From Lentisphaerota bacterium (lineage in GTDB: Bacteria > Verrucomicrobiota > Lentisphaeria > Victivallales > UBA1829): 46,532 nucleotides of DNA. The stretch spans positions 1 to 46,532 of the forward strand of contig SUVT01000010.1 of assembly GCA_015061845.1 (NCBI GenBank). Direction: 5' to 3'. The translations under genes and the position numbers were made by a program. Positions 22,000 to 31,391 of the stretch are shown one piece after another; position 1 is the stretch's first letter; each line of letters begins with the position of its first letter. The notes beneath the pieces were generated by a model, which was not told the origin of the DNA, ran no database searches, and worked only from the letters and a program-made list of their open reading frames with translations.

Positions 22000-24924
22000 T
22001 CAGAAGCCGAAAATCTCTTTGGAGCTCAACTTCTTCACAGTTCCGATTCCGGAAAGCTCTTTCAGGAGTTTTGCATCCGGTTTTCCGACAATCACAATGT
22101 CATATTTACAGGATGAAAGTTTCTTTGCCGCAAGCGCACGGAACTCTTTTTCATCCATCTTTTTGACAGCTGCGTAAAGGTCTCTTCTCCAATCGCCTTT
22201 CAGTCCGGCACGTTCAGCGGTACAGAAGTGATGATAGACCGCAGACCCGAGTTTCCGTTCAGCCGCAAGTTTTTTCAGGACAGACTGTTTTGCCGCATTG
22301 AACTTGGAATCGTAGAACGGAACATCTGCCAGAAGTCCCTGAGCCGCTTTGATCGCTTCAAGAGCTTTGTCCGGCTGAGTTTCTGCCATGATGTAGGAAC
22401 GTGCCGCATAGCCTTTTTCTTTCTGCAGAAGATAACTTCCGTTGGCGGAATATGCCAATGCACGGGATTCCCGGATCTCCTGGAAGACAATGGCATCCAA
22501 TCCCTGGAAGAAATATTCATTGATCACTTCTTCAAACGCCATATCTTCCGGCTTGAAGCTTTCACCGGAGGAGATCAGACCGATGGAAAGCTGAACTTTA
22601 TCATAATTCACAACCCAGATCGTCGGTTTTTCCACTTTCCGGACAGGATAGAAGGGGCGTTTCGGGACTTTTCCGCCGGCAATGACAGGAAGTTTTTCCG
22701 CTTCTTCCGCAGCTTTCTTCAGCGTAATATCTCCGGAATAGATCAGTTTGGTTGTATGTTCCGTAAAGAGCTGCTGAAGAAGTCCTGTCAGTTCCTCCGC
22801 TTTCATGGCACGCAGTTCCTTTTCAGACGGCACATTCACGAAGGGATTCACTGGACCGTACCAGGCATAGTAGACGGTCTGCAGGAAGTTCTGGAACGGG
22901 TTTTTCTTTGTGTCGGCACGTCCTTTCAGGATGAGAGGGATATATCCTTTCAGGGCGGCCTGATCCGGCTTCATGTTCCGGAGGAAATGGTTCAGCAGAG
23001 CCATCGCATCGGCATACCGTCCGACAGGACCGCTGATTTCCAGAGTGGTGTAATAAGCGGAAGAGTCCGTGGACATCTTCATTCCCAGTTTGTAGAACTC
23101 CTGCCGGAGGGTTCCGGCGGAATATTTGTCTGTTCCGAGAAACTCCAGATATCCCAGAGCGATATCGATCCGTTTATCATGATATTTTCCGCGGGGGGAT
23201 GTGAGTTGAACCCGGAAAAGTCCATCGCCGTAATCCTTCTTGATCTTGATCAGTTCTCTTCCGGAGGCCAGTTTCTTTTTGGAAAGGACTTTTGCTTTTT
23301 CCAGATTTTCCGGCTGTCCTTCGGTGGACGGCTGCTTGAAAAATTCCTGTGCAAAGGAAGAAAGCTCTCCGGATTTCAACTTGACAGGGGTGATAGGCGG
23401 TTTCTCAACTTTCACCATATCAGTCGGTTTTCCGGTGCGTTTGTAGACGATGACAGAGTGGTTGAAATACTTCCGGATAAACTCAGAAAGCTGGGCTTTG
23501 GTGACTTTTTCAACCTCTTCCGGAGTGTTCAGCAAGTCAGCATAAGAAGTTCCGGAAAGGAAAAGTTCTGCCAGTTCATCATTAAGTTCTCCGGAGTTTC
23601 CGCTTTTCAGTTCGGCGATGCGGACACGGGTATTTTCAGCGACGGCACGGATGCGCCAATCTTCAAATTTACCGTCTTCGATCCGTTTCAGCTGACCGAG
23701 GATCAACTCAGCAGTCTGTTCCAGGGACTGTCCTTCTTTTCCGATTCCGGCAAGCATGAAAATGATCTGGTCGCGCAATTCAAAGGAGAACGCATAAGCA
23801 CTCAGCACTTTTCTGGAACGGATCAGATTCTGTTCCATGATCCCGTACCCGTTATCGCAAAGAAGGGCGGCGATCACACTGGACAACATTCTGTTCTGCG
23901 GGGTCAGAGGGATCTTGACACTGATCCGGAGATGTTCCGCATCGGCTCCGGTCACAGAAATCGTTTTTGTCTCTTTAAGCGGAGTGTCTTTATAAACTTT
24001 GTGTTCCGGCGCAGGTTTGGCAGGAAGTGTTCCAAGTGTTTTTTCCAGCATATCCATGGTCTTTTCATGATCCAGGTCACCGGTCATGATGACAGCCATA
24101 TTTGAGGGAACATAGAACTTCCGGTAGAACGCCATGGTATCTTTCATGGAGGGAAGTTTGATATGTTCGGGCAGCCCGATCACGGAACGTCCGATTGGGT
24201 GTCCGGGGAAAAGATGTTTCAGGGAAGCATCCTGGGATTTCCGGTAGTCATTATCCTGTCCCCGGTTGAACTCTTCATATACGGTTTCGAGTTCTGTATG
24301 GAAGAGTCGCAGTACGGGGTTCCGGAACCGTTCGGCTTCCAGTTTCAGATACTTTTCCAGTTCGATCGAGGGAATTTTTGCCACATAATTTGTATAATTG
24401 TAACTGGTTGCAGCATTCAGACCGCTTGCACCGAGAGAGTCTGCCATTTTAGAAAATTCGCCGGGAGAAGCATATTGGGCAGCCTCTGCGGAAATTTTGT
24501 CGATTTCTTTGTAGATCTCAGCCTGTTTTGCGGGATCGGAAGAGTTTCTGCGCTGTTCAAAAAGCTGATCCAGACGGTCCAGAAGAGCTTTTTCCTTTTT
24601 CCAGTTGAGCGCACCGATCTTATCCGTTCCCTTGAACATCATGTGTTCAAAATAGTGAGCAAGTCCGGTGGAATTTTCCGGTTCATCCATTGCACCGGCG
24701 TTGACGATCGTCATGATATTGATGGAAGGTTCGGCAGGGTTTGCGGAAAGATAAACTTTCATGCCGTTTTTCAGCTGATAGATCCTGACATTGAACGGAT
24801 CTTCCGTTGCATACTGAAAGGTACGCCCTTTTTTATCGGTTCCGGTTTTCATTGCAGATTTCCCAAACAGAGCAGGGGCGAGAAAAACTCCTGCCGCAAT
24901 CATCGTTAACATTTTTTTCTTCAT
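22000..24924 (-). CDS. Secreted M16-family zinc metallopeptidase (insulinase-like)
   Basis: 974 residues with a signal peptide (MKKKMLTMIAAGVFLAPALFG). The inverted zinc motif HxxEH is at 90-94 (HYFEH) inside STGLAHYFEHMMFKGT; the distal glutamate is probably in ETVYEEFNRGQ near 212-222, displaced by a helical insert (about 105-155). Two further M16-like halves follow (about 500-960), including IGLISSGESFKPEDMAFEEVINEYFFQGLDAI, and lack HxxEH, as in typical two-domain M16 proteases where only the first half is catalytic. Likely periplasmic peptide degradation. AAGGA precedes the ATG at 24924. hisG lies upstream on the same strand but a strong terminator separates them. Confidence 0.92.
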   Translation of the reverse strand: MKKKMLTMIAAGVFLAPALFGKSAMKTGTDKKGRTFQYATEDPFNVRIYQLKNGMKVYLSANPAEPSINIMTIVNAGAMDEPENSTGLAHYFEHMMFKGTDKIGALNWKKEKALLDRLDQLFEQRRNSSDPAKQAEIYKEIDKISAEAAQYASPGEFSKMADSLGASGLNAATSYNYTNYVAKIPSIELEKYLKLEAERFRNPVLRLFHTELETVYEEFNRGQDNDYRKSQDASLKHLFPGHPIGRSVIGLPEHIKLPSMKDTMAFYRKFYVPSNMAVIMTGDLDHEKTMDMLEKTLGTLPAKPAPEHKVYKDTPLKETKTISVTGADAEHLRISVKIPLTPQNRMLSSVIAALLCDNGYGIMEQNLIRSRKVLSAYAFSFELRDQIIFMLAGIGKEGQSLEQTAELILGQLKRIEDGKFEDWRIRAVAENTRVRIAELKSGNSGELNDELAELFLSGTSYADLLNTPEEVEKVTKAQLSEFIRKYFNHSVIVYKRTGKPTDMVKVEKPPITPVKLKSGELSSFAQEFFKQPSTEGQPENLEKAKVLSKKKLASGRELIKIKKDYGDGLFRVQLTSPRGKYHDKRIDIALGYLEFLGTDKYSAGTLRQEFYKLGMKMSTDSSAYYTTLEISGPVGRYADAMALLNHFLRNMKPDQAALKGYIPLILKGRADTKKNPFQNFLQTVYYAWYGPVNPFVNVPSEKELRAMKAEELTGLLQQLFTEHTTKLIYSGDITLKKAAEEAEKLPVIAGGKVPKRPFYPVRKVEKPTIWVVNYDKVQLSIGLISSGESFKPEDMAFEEVINEYFFQGLDAIVFQEIRESRALAYSANGSYLLQKEKGYAARSYIMAETQPDKALEAIKAAQGLLADVPFYDSKFNAAKQSVLKKLAAERKLGSAVYHHFCTAERAGLKGDWRRDLYAAVKKMDEKEFRALAAKKLSSCKYDIVIVGKPDAKLLKELSGIGTVKKLSSKEIFGF

Positions 24925-24973
24925 TGTAAAAATCCTTGTCATTGTTTTTTTTGATCATTTCCCGATAATCCTT

Positions 24974-25015
24974 AAAAAAGAAAAGGATGCGGCAGAGCCA
25001 ACCCCCACCGCATCC
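24974..25015 (-). terminator. Terminator of hisG
   Basis: On the minus strand GGATGCGG (25015-25008) and CCGCATCC (24992-24985) form an 8-bp stem followed by TTTTCTTTTTT. A second hairpin, GTTCACAC/GTGTGAAC, lies just upstream at about 25033-25056. Confidence 0.85.
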
Positions 25016-25077
25016 TGTAAGACAAGCCGGTTCACACTCTTGATCGGTGTGAACATAAAATATTTGTCAGGTGTTCC

Positions 25078-25953
25078 TTAATCCACCAACTTGTTCAAGG
25101 GATATTCGATAATACCCGTTGCACCGAGTTCCTTGAGTTCAGGGATCAAGTCACGGAGAACCTGTTCGGTAACGATGGTATTGAGAGCAACCCAGTTGGG
25201 ATCGGAAAGTTCGGAAACTGTCGGTCTCTGAAGTGCAGGAAGTTTTTCCAGCAGGTTGGGCAGGTCAGACTTCTTGACGTTCATCATGATACCTGCTTTG
25301 CCCTCTGCATTGAGAACTGCCTGAAGCATCATGGCGATCTGTTCGATCTTTTTCCGCTTGAACGGATTCTGCATTGCAGTATGGTTTGCAATGAAACGGG
25401 TGGTGCTGGTGCAGAGAGTATCGATGATCTTCAGATTGTTTGCACGGAGAGAAGAACCGGTTTCGGTGATTTCCACGATGGCATCTGCCAGTCTCGGCGG
25501 CTTCACTTCGGTTGCACCCCAGGAGAATTCCACTTTTGCATTGACACCATGCTTTGCAAGATAGGCATTGGTCATACCGATCGCTTCGGTGGAGATCCGT
25601 TTGCCTTCCAGATCTTTAGCACAGGTGATATCGGAATCATTGGGAACTGCAAGAACCCATCTCAAGGGGTTTCTGCCGACTTTTCCGTAGACCAGTTCTG
25701 CAACTTCTTCCACATCGGAACCGTTTTCCTGAATCCAGTCATGACCGGTCAGACCGCAATCCAGAATTCCTTCTTCCACGTAACGGGACATTTCCTGTGC
25801 GCGGATCAGCATACAATCGATGTCTTCATCGTCGATTCTGGGATAGTAGGAGCGTGAGCTGATTTCAATCTTCCATCCGGCTTTCTTGAACATTTCTGCT
25901 GTAGCCGTTTCCAAGCTGCCCTTCGGCAAACCAAGCATCAGTTTTTCTGACAT
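25078..25953 (-). CDS. hisG: ATP phosphoribosyltransferase, long form
   Basis: 291 residues, the length of the long HisG that carries its own C-terminal regulatory domain and needs no HisZ. It catalyses the first step of histidine synthesis (ATP + PRPP). Visible landmarks: LMLGLPKGSLETATAEMF at the start, MLIRAQEMSRYVEEGILDCGLTGHDWI, the PRPP-binding region around ADAIVEITETGSSLRANNLKII, and a C-terminal domain from about 215 (ALQRPTVSELSDPNWVALNTIV), the feedback site for histidine. AAAGGAT precedes the ATG. It stands alone, without other his genes nearby. Confidence 0.96.
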   Translation of the reverse strand: MSEKLMLGLPKGSLETATAEMFKKAGWKIEISSRSYYPRIDDEDIDCMLIRAQEMSRYVEEGILDCGLTGHDWIQENGSDVEEVAELVYGKVGRNPLRWVLAVPNDSDITCAKDLEGKRISTEAIGMTNAYLAKHGVNAKVEFSWGATEVKPPRLADAIVEITETGSSLRANNLKIIDTLCTSTTRFIANHTAMQNPFKRKKIEQIAMMLQAVLNAEGKAGIMMNVKKSDLPNLLEKLPALQRPTVSELSDPNWVALNTIVTEQVLRDLIPELKELGATGIIEYPLNKLVD

Positions 25954-26003
25954 TTTCGTTATCCTTTATGTTAATTGATCTTGTTTTCAGTCCATTTCCC
26001 TGT

Positions 26004-26031
26004 AATATAGCACTGTTTCCGATATTTGCAA
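26004..26031 (-). promoter_or_regulatory. Promoter of hisG
   Basis: On the minus strand TTGCAA (26031-26026), 16 bases, TATATT (26009-26004), about 50 bases before the ATG. No attenuator leader peptide is seen. Confidence 0.5.
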
Positions 26032-26096
26032 TCACTGCCGCAGATTAAATTCCTGATAATCGGAAGAAAACAGAAAGTTTCCGGAAACATCAGTAC

Positions 26097-26133
26097 AAAA
26101 AAATGTCCTCCTTCGCCAAAGTTCAGGAGGACA
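26097..26133 (-). terminator. Terminator of operon C
   Basis: On the minus strand TGTCCTCC (26133-26126) pairs with GGAGGACA (26111-26104) and is followed by seven T residues. It lies 31 bases after the FAD oxidoreductase stop. Confidence 0.85.
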
Positions 26134-26163
26134 GAAAAGTAGTTTTTTTAAGGCAATTTCCTT

Positions 26164-27306
26164 TTATTCCGGATATTCCAGAAGGAAACCCTGCTTCCGC
26201 AGTTCGGCGGCAAGTTCAGGATACGCCAGATCATGGGGAGTTTGCCCCTGTTTGACGGACATAGCAGCGGCAATTCCGGCAACTTCCCCGGTCATTGCGG
26301 CAACAGGGATCACACGGGTGGCTTCCCAGGCATCGCCAATGGCAGAAATACACCGTCCGGCGGCGATCACGCCCCGGAGATTGCAGGGCAGAAGAGAACG
26401 GTACGGGATCTGCCAGACTTTCTCGCTGCGCCAGTCGCCAATGGAACCGACAGAGTCTTCAAAAGAACGGCTTTCCATGCCCGTTTCCATGGTGAAACAC
26501 CCCTGAATACAGCGGCCTTTCCGGATCGGAGCCTGTGTCTGCAATGTCAGCGGATAATGGCTCTTCCGGTCGGAAACCCCTTCCGCGGCTTCTTTCTGAA
26601 GCAGTTTGCGGTAACGGCGGCGTCCTTCCAGAACAAAGTCTGTGACCATCTTTCCGGAAATGTGTTCGTAAGTATAGGGATTTGCAAGAGGATCTGCATG
26701 GATGGCAACATGGGACCAGCTGTCCAGATCATTATTGGACTTGACGTGTTCATTATGCTCGATCGTCCAGAGAACCATGGAGTTTTCAGAGTAGTTGCAG
26801 GGTTCGCCCGCAAGATAAAGCAGATCGGCATCGCCTGTAGCATCCACAAAGGTTTCTGCGCTCACCTGAACCGTTCCGCTCTTGTTAAAAACGGAAATCT
26901 CTTTCAGACGGTTGTTTTCCACTTTGCAGCCGGTGATGACGGTATCGAGCCAGACTTCCACTCCGGCAGCTTCCAGCAGTTCATCCATGACCAATACCAT
27001 GGAACCGGGGGAGAAGTTCACCATGTAACGGCGTCCTTTTTTCTGCCAATCCGGATCCGGGGTCAGAGGACCGTATTTGTTGGAGGCGATGAGCAGTTCT
27101 TCCGAAATCCCGTAAATCATCTGGGTTCCTCTGGCATTGCAGAGGGGCAGATAAACCAGCACCAGTCCGGAGGTTGCCAGCCCGCCGGGAAGGATCGTTT
27201 TTTCGATCAATACGGTTTTCATGCCGCGCCTGGCAGCCGCAAGAGCAGCTGCAACACCGGCAACACCGCCGCCGCATACGGCGACATCATAGTTTTTTTC
27301 TACCAT
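26164..27306 (-). CDS. FAD-dependent oxidoreductase
   Basis: 380 residues of the PF12831 family: N-terminal YDVAVCGGGVAGVAAALAAARRG (GxGxxG at 12-17), ILPGGLATSG, FVDATGDADLLYLAG, and a C-terminal IPYRSLLPCNLRGVIAAGRCIS that closes the FAD site. No signal peptide, so cytoplasmic. It is the last gene of operon C, 4 bases after the small secreted protein gene. It resembles the second half of the 875-residue FAD protein of operon B, without the degenerate first domain. An upstream TTG start five codons earlier is possible. The substrate is probably a sugar or related compound from the operon's hydrolase; this is inferred from context only. Confidence 0.87.
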   Translation of the reverse strand: MVEKNYDVAVCGGGVAGVAAALAAARRGMKTVLIEKTILPGGLATSGLVLVYLPLCNARGTQMIYGISEELLIASNKYGPLTPDPDWQKKGRRYMVNFSPGSMVLVMDELLEAAGVEVWLDTVITGCKVENNRLKEISVFNKSGTVQVSAETFVDATGDADLLYLAGEPCNYSENSMVLWTIEHNEHVKSNNDLDSWSHVAIHADPLANPYTYEHISGKMVTDFVLEGRRRYRKLLQKEAAEGVSDRKSHYPLTLQTQAPIRKGRCIQGCFTMETGMESRSFEDSVGSIGDWRSEKVWQIPYRSLLPCNLRGVIAAGRCISAIGDAWEATRVIPVAAMTGEVAGIAAAMSVKQGQTPHDLAYPELAAELRKQGFLLEYPE

Positions 27307-27310
27307 TTTC

Positions 27311-27760
27311 TCAGTCCACAAATTCCATTTTGACTTCTTTTATCTGCAGGTTCCCGGGAGTCGTAAAGTAAACCCGGAAAGAACCGACATTTTGTTTTTT
27401 TGCCATCTCCGGCAATTCAAACTCCGCAACAAATTTCTTGAAAGAATCCGCATTGGGGAACCGTTCCTGTGTTCCGCCGAGGATCGCTCCCTGCTTGGAA
27501 TAATAGTAAAGTCCGATGCTGGAACCTTTTCCCTGAACGGTGAAAGTCACCTGAACTTTCCGCTTCTTTCCGATCAGATATTTCTGCTTGCTGTAAGAGA
27601 TGCCTTTTTTCAGAACAACGCCGTCTTTGGCAGGAACGACCAGACCGCTCCAATTTGCCATTTTTCCGTTGACGACTTTCCAATCCAGATTCGGCAATTC
27701 CCCTGCACCGAGCAGGGAAAATCCAAGAATGGCTGTAAAAATAATGATTGCTTTTTTCAT
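27311..27760 (-). CDS. Small secreted protein, beta-sandwich-like
   Basis: 149 residues with a signal peptide (MKKAIIIFTAILGFSLLGAG). The mature part is beta-rich (WKVVNGKMANWSGLVV, KVQVTFTVQGKGSSIGLYYYSK, FRVYFTTPGNLQIKEVKMEFV) and looks like a small jelly-roll carbohydrate-binding module, but no named family is recognised. It overlaps the DUF4838 gene by ATGA, so it is translationally coupled to it and may be an accessory binding subunit of that enzyme. Confidence 0.7.
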   Translation of the reverse strand: MKKAIIIFTAILGFSLLGAGELPNLDWKVVNGKMANWSGLVVPAKDGVVLKKGISYSKQKYLIGKKRKVQVTFTVQGKGSSIGLYYYSKQGAILGGTQERFPNADSFKKFVAEFELPEMAKKQNVGSFRVYFTTPGNLQIKEVKMEFVD

Positions 27761-30600
27761 TTTCCGCCTCCGATGGTAACTGTGGGAGCAGTAAGTTTGA
27801 ATGTGATTTCTTTTGCTGAACCGAAGACAAGACGGCATGAGGTGGTTTTTGCCGGGATCAGGTAGGTGAATTCATAGATCCCATTTCCTTTGGAGAGAGC
27901 TTTCACACTCTTCAGACCGATCTGTTTTGAACCGCCGAACAGCTGGATATTGCAGCGGGGAAGTGCTGTTCCTTCTGCTTTCCAGCGGAATGTGACCTTA
28001 TCCCCGGAAACGACCTGGATCTGATCGGCGCAAACAAGAAGATCTTTGGCTTTCATCTTCACTTCCGCCACATTTTTGACAGGAGTAAAGGAGATGGTTC
28101 CGGCATTCAGGAACCAGTTGCCGATCTCGTTCTTGATCCGTCCTTCCCGGAATCCGAGTTCCTGCGGACCGGCTGAACTGCCGCCCTTGATGGAAACATA
28201 ACCCATCCGGTTGGCACATTCTGCGGCAGAGGCAAAGAATTTGTTCCAGAGCAGTTTGTAGTCCGGAGAGTAGCGGCGGAAGTTCATATTGAACCGGCGG
28301 AGATCCTTGCTTCCGAGAACGGAAATGGGGAAGGACATCTGCCAGTGCCAGCTGTCTTTGTTTTCCAGAACCTTATACTGCAGCGGGAACGCAACGCCTT
28401 TGGTATGAAGAACATCATTGATCATCTCTGTCTTGTAGCGCAGCGGCTTCACGGTTTCGGGCGCGGTCGCTATCTGGATGATCTGTGTTTTATCTTTGCC
28501 GGACATGAAGATTTCAAAGTAGTTCTTCCAGAGGATCGGCTCTTTCTGAACTTTCTTTTCCACAAACTCAAAATAGAGATATTCATTGTCAGCAGCAAGT
28601 TTCAGAGTGAATGCGTTGGGAATGGTGGTTCCGTCTTCCGTGGTGTGGCAATCGCCGACAGATACCTGCTTGCTCCAGTCGATTTTGGAGGGATCGCCCT
28701 TTGCATCGGCAACACGGTTGATGACGATATTCTTTTCCGGCATGGTATTGACTTTCAGACGGCGGACGTAATCCTGTCTGCCCTCCACAGCCTGATCCCA
28801 ATATCCTTTCCGGATCCAGCCGATGCGTTTCATGACCAGCGCATCGCCGGCAGCTTTCTTTTCAGCAGCAGCAAGCAGTCCGGAAAGTTTCTTCATCCGC
28901 TCTTCTGTTCCGACGCTCCAGTTGTTGTTGGCGTCCAGCATACCTGTTCCGAGAGAGTGGGCGCGAAGACGGTTTGCGACACCGTTTTTGCCGAACATGC
29001 TGGCAGGATAGTTTTTCCAGTTCCAGTAGATATTTTCCAGTTCGGTGTAGAACGCCTTCATTTCCGGTGCGGCTTTTCCATAGAACTTGACAAAGAACTC
29101 GTCCACGATCTGATCCGGATCAAGGCTGGGATCATAGAAGATCTTGTTGACGACATAGACTTCCAGCATGCTGCAGAACCATTCACATTCGATAAAGTAG
29201 CCGCGCATACCGTCCTGAGCCATCTCTTTTGCGATCCTTCCGGCATGTCTGGGATAGACACCGGGGAAGAATTTATGTTTGTAACGGGTCTTGGAATCCC
29301 AGCTGGGGCTGAACAGATAAATCCAGCTGGTCATGACTTTCTTGCCTTTGTTCTTCATCCATTTCTTATAGATCTCATCGTGCTGGATCTTGTAAAATTC
29401 CGGGTTCCACCAAGCATGGATCCCCAGACACATCTGAACACAGAGGTTATCCGGGAGTTTCACATTTTCCGGATAGGCAAGAGATCTCTGATAAGCCAGA
29501 GTTGAGATCCCGATCCCCGGCTGCTTTTTGGCTGCGGCATTGGCAATATCGGCGATCCACTGCCACATGATGTGATTCTGTCCTTTCTTTGCGGCTTTGA
29601 TGCACTTCGGACAGCTGCAGGGGCCCTGAGTATCCTGATGCTGAACGGAAGAGTAGAAGGGCTTTCCTTCGATGCGTTTCTGATATCTTCCGTTGCTGGG
29701 CAGTCCGACCATGGGTTTGCCCTGCCACTGTTCCACAGCCTGATTTGCAAAGAATTCCACCACGCCCGGTTCAGAGAAACAGATTCCCGGCGGAAGATCG
29801 GCATCATTGGGATATTCCCGGCGGACAAAACCATCGGAGGGAGCCATTCTTCCATCATATCCCTGTGCAAAGTAATGTTTCCGGCGATCCTTGAACAGTG
29901 CGGCGTAAGCCGGTTTCTTTGCTTTGCCCCAGTGGGTAAAATAAATACGGTAGACGTTATGGTTGGTTTGTCCGAAGAAACTTGTGTTTCTCCAGCGCAG
30001 GAGCATCAGATCCTGATCACGGGGAGTGTATGCCTGAACTTTCAGCATCTTGGGTCTGCCGCCGGAGTTGTGGTTTCCGCGGAACGCATCAGTGGGGGAA
30101 GAGTGATAGTGATCTTTCACCTGAACAGACAATGTTTTCCGGGGAGTGTATGCAGTCGCATCATCGGTCAAACCGTACCAGCGGACATCGCAATATTTTT
30201 CGAGGAAGTCATACACGGCGAAGAGAGAACCCTTGAACGGATCCTTGGGGAAAGAGTCTCTGTATTTGTAAGTGACTTTGCGGAATTCCGGAGAGTCGCT
30301 TCCATAAATACGGATCTTTCCTTTGGAAAATTTGATTGCAGAATACTCTTTTCCGGTTGGCTTGTTATCGCCGCCGATCTCAATATGGATCTTTCCGGCA
30401 GAACCTTTTCCGTATTTGACCGGAAATTCTGCGCCGGTGATCAGTTTGACATGATGATTCAGTTCAAATGCACCCAGCTGAGCGGCTGCGGTGGGGTTTG
30501 CCTGCAAAATGATTTCAGCCTGGGGAACGCCGTCTTTCACAAGCACCATTTCTGCTGCGGCAACGTTCACCGCAAGTAATAATAACAATAAAGTTCTCAT
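27757..30600 (-). CDS. Secreted DUF4838 protein (alpha-glucuronidase-like fold)
   Basis: 947 residues with signal peptide MRTLLLLLLAVNVAAA. Residues about 20-130 resemble the N-terminal domain of GH67 alpha-glucuronidases (AAQLGAFELNHHVKLITGAEFPV). The central DUF4838 domain (about 140-600) contains CDVRWYGLTDD, CSCPKCIKAAKKG with paired cysteines, and YFIECEWF with candidate acidic residues. From about 620 a CBM9-like domain follows (ITLKLAADNEYLYFEFVEKK-like strands, YFEIFMSGKD), then a beta domain at the end. It likely acts on a polysaccharide or mucin-type glycan outside the inner membrane. No activity has been established from sequence. GAGG precedes the ATG, 10 bases after the prepilin stop. 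Confidence 0.83.
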   Translation of the reverse strand: MRTLLLLLLAVNVAAAEMVLVKDGVPQAEIILQANPTAAAQLGAFELNHHVKLITGAEFPVKYGKGSAGKIHIEIGGDNKPTGKEYSAIKFSKGKIRIYGSDSPEFRKVTYKYRDSFPKDPFKGSLFAVYDFLEKYCDVRWYGLTDDATAYTPRKTLSVQVKDHYHSSPTDAFRGNHNSGGRPKMLKVQAYTPRDQDLMLLRWRNTSFFGQTNHNVYRIYFTHWGKAKKPAYAALFKDRRKHYFAQGYDGRMAPSDGFVRREYPNDADLPPGICFSEPGVVEFFANQAVEQWQGKPMVGLPSNGRYQKRIEGKPFYSSVQHQDTQGPCSCPKCIKAAKKGQNHIMWQWIADIANAAAKKQPGIGISTLAYQRSLAYPENVKLPDNLCVQMCLGIHAWWNPEFYKIQHDEIYKKWMKNKGKKVMTSWIYLFSPSWDSKTRYKHKFFPGVYPRHAGRIAKEMAQDGMRGYFIECEWFCSMLEVYVVNKIFYDPSLDPDQIVDEFFVKFYGKAAPEMKAFYTELENIYWNWKNYPASMFGKNGVANRLRAHSLGTGMLDANNNWSVGTEERMKKLSGLLAAAEKKAAGDALVMKRIGWIRKGYWDQAVEGRQDYVRRLKVNTMPEKNIVINRVADAKGDPSKIDWSKQVSVGDCHTTEDGTTIPNAFTLKLAADNEYLYFEFVEKKVQKEPILWKNYFEIFMSGKDKTQIIQIATAPETVKPLRYKTEMINDVLHTKGVAFPLQYKVLENKDSWHWQMSFPISVLGSKDLRRFNMNFRRYSPDYKLLWNKFFASAAECANRMGYVSIKGGSSAGPQELGFREGRIKNEIGNWFLNAGTISFTPVKNVAEVKMKAKDLLVCADQIQVVSGDKVTFRWKAEGTALPRCNIQLFGGSKQIGLKSVKALSKGNGIYEFTYLIPAKTTSCRLVFGSAKEITFKLTAPTVTIGGGK

Positions 30601-30610
30601 ATTTTATACC

Positions 30611-31372
30611 TCACATTCCATGAAAAGCTGTTGGGGTACGGCTGATGTGCCAGAAGAAGGAATTATACATCAGAGCCTTCTTTGTATTGTTTGTATGATC
30701 AGGATATCCCTGAAGACAGGGGACTTTGTCTTTGGTACGGGATTCTGAATGACCGTCAAGGAACGCAACAGTTGCTCTGCCGTTATGGCGGAATGCAACA
30801 TAAGCCTTTGTATGCAGATTATCATTCGGAATATCTGCTGCCTGACCGTTGAAATCCACGCGCCAATGATTGTAGTTGTCAGCAACCATACAAGTCTTGG
30901 AGGGAGAGGAAAATTGGTTGAGTTTCTTATAATTCAATACTGCATTATCTGTAGGAGATTCCGTCCCGATGAAACCATAAATATTTGCGCCGTAGCTGGT
31001 TGCAAAAACTCCGTCAATATATCCTTTCAGGGGATAATCCGGACAGCGGAAAATCGTGTTATGGTATTTTTCGCCATGCTGGACATTGTACATTTTAGCA
31101 AGTTTTCCGAAGAAATATTTATCGGAAACATTTCCACTGCCGCGCATGGTCCAGGGGTTGGGAAGATGATCGCCATAATCCCCGCTGTAATTGAGGAAAA
31201 TTCTTGATATTTCCTTTGTATTATTGATACACTGGGAAGATCTTGCACTCTTCCTTGCATTGTTCAGTGCGGGCAGCAGCATTCCTGCCAGAATCGCGAT
31301 GATAGCAATGACCACTAACAGTTCGATCAGCGTAAACTGCTTCGACCAGCCTTTCCATTCTGTTTTTTTCAT
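30611..31372 (-). CDS. Prepilin-type secreted protein (H-X9-DG class) of operon C
   Basis: 253 residues. Leader [12 protein letters not shown], then [18 protein letters not shown] with Glu at +5 (residue 17); the -1 residue is Gln instead of Gly. Next comes [25 protein letters not shown] and a globular part ending in a perfect H-X9-DG motif ([12 protein letters not shown]). AAGGAG precedes the ATG at 31372. It sits between the GntR-type regulator and the DUF4838 protein, the same position the other two prepilins take in their operons. A longer in-frame reading upstream overlaps the regulator and is not used. Confidence 0.88.
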   Translation of the reverse strand: MKKTEWKGWSKQFTLIELLVVIAIIAILAGMLLPALNNARKSARSSQCINNTKEISRIFLNYSGDYGDHLPNPWTMRGSGNVSDKYFFGKLAKMYNVQHGEKYHNTIFRCPDYPLKGYIDGVFATSYGANIYGFIGTESPTDNAVLNYKKLNQFSSPSKTCMVADNYNHWRVDFNGQAADIPNDNLHTKAYVAFRHNGRATVAFLDGHSESRTKDKVPCLQGYPDHTNNTKKALMYNSFFWHISRTPTAFHGM

Positions 31373-31391
31373 TTTTCTTCTCCTTGGTTGA

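Noticed and set aside
22228-24105. Open frame of 625 codons on the plus strand
   Set aside because: Lies entirely antisense to the M16 peptidase gene, is Phe- and Cys-rich without domain patterns, and has no ribosome site. A shadow of the real gene's codon use.
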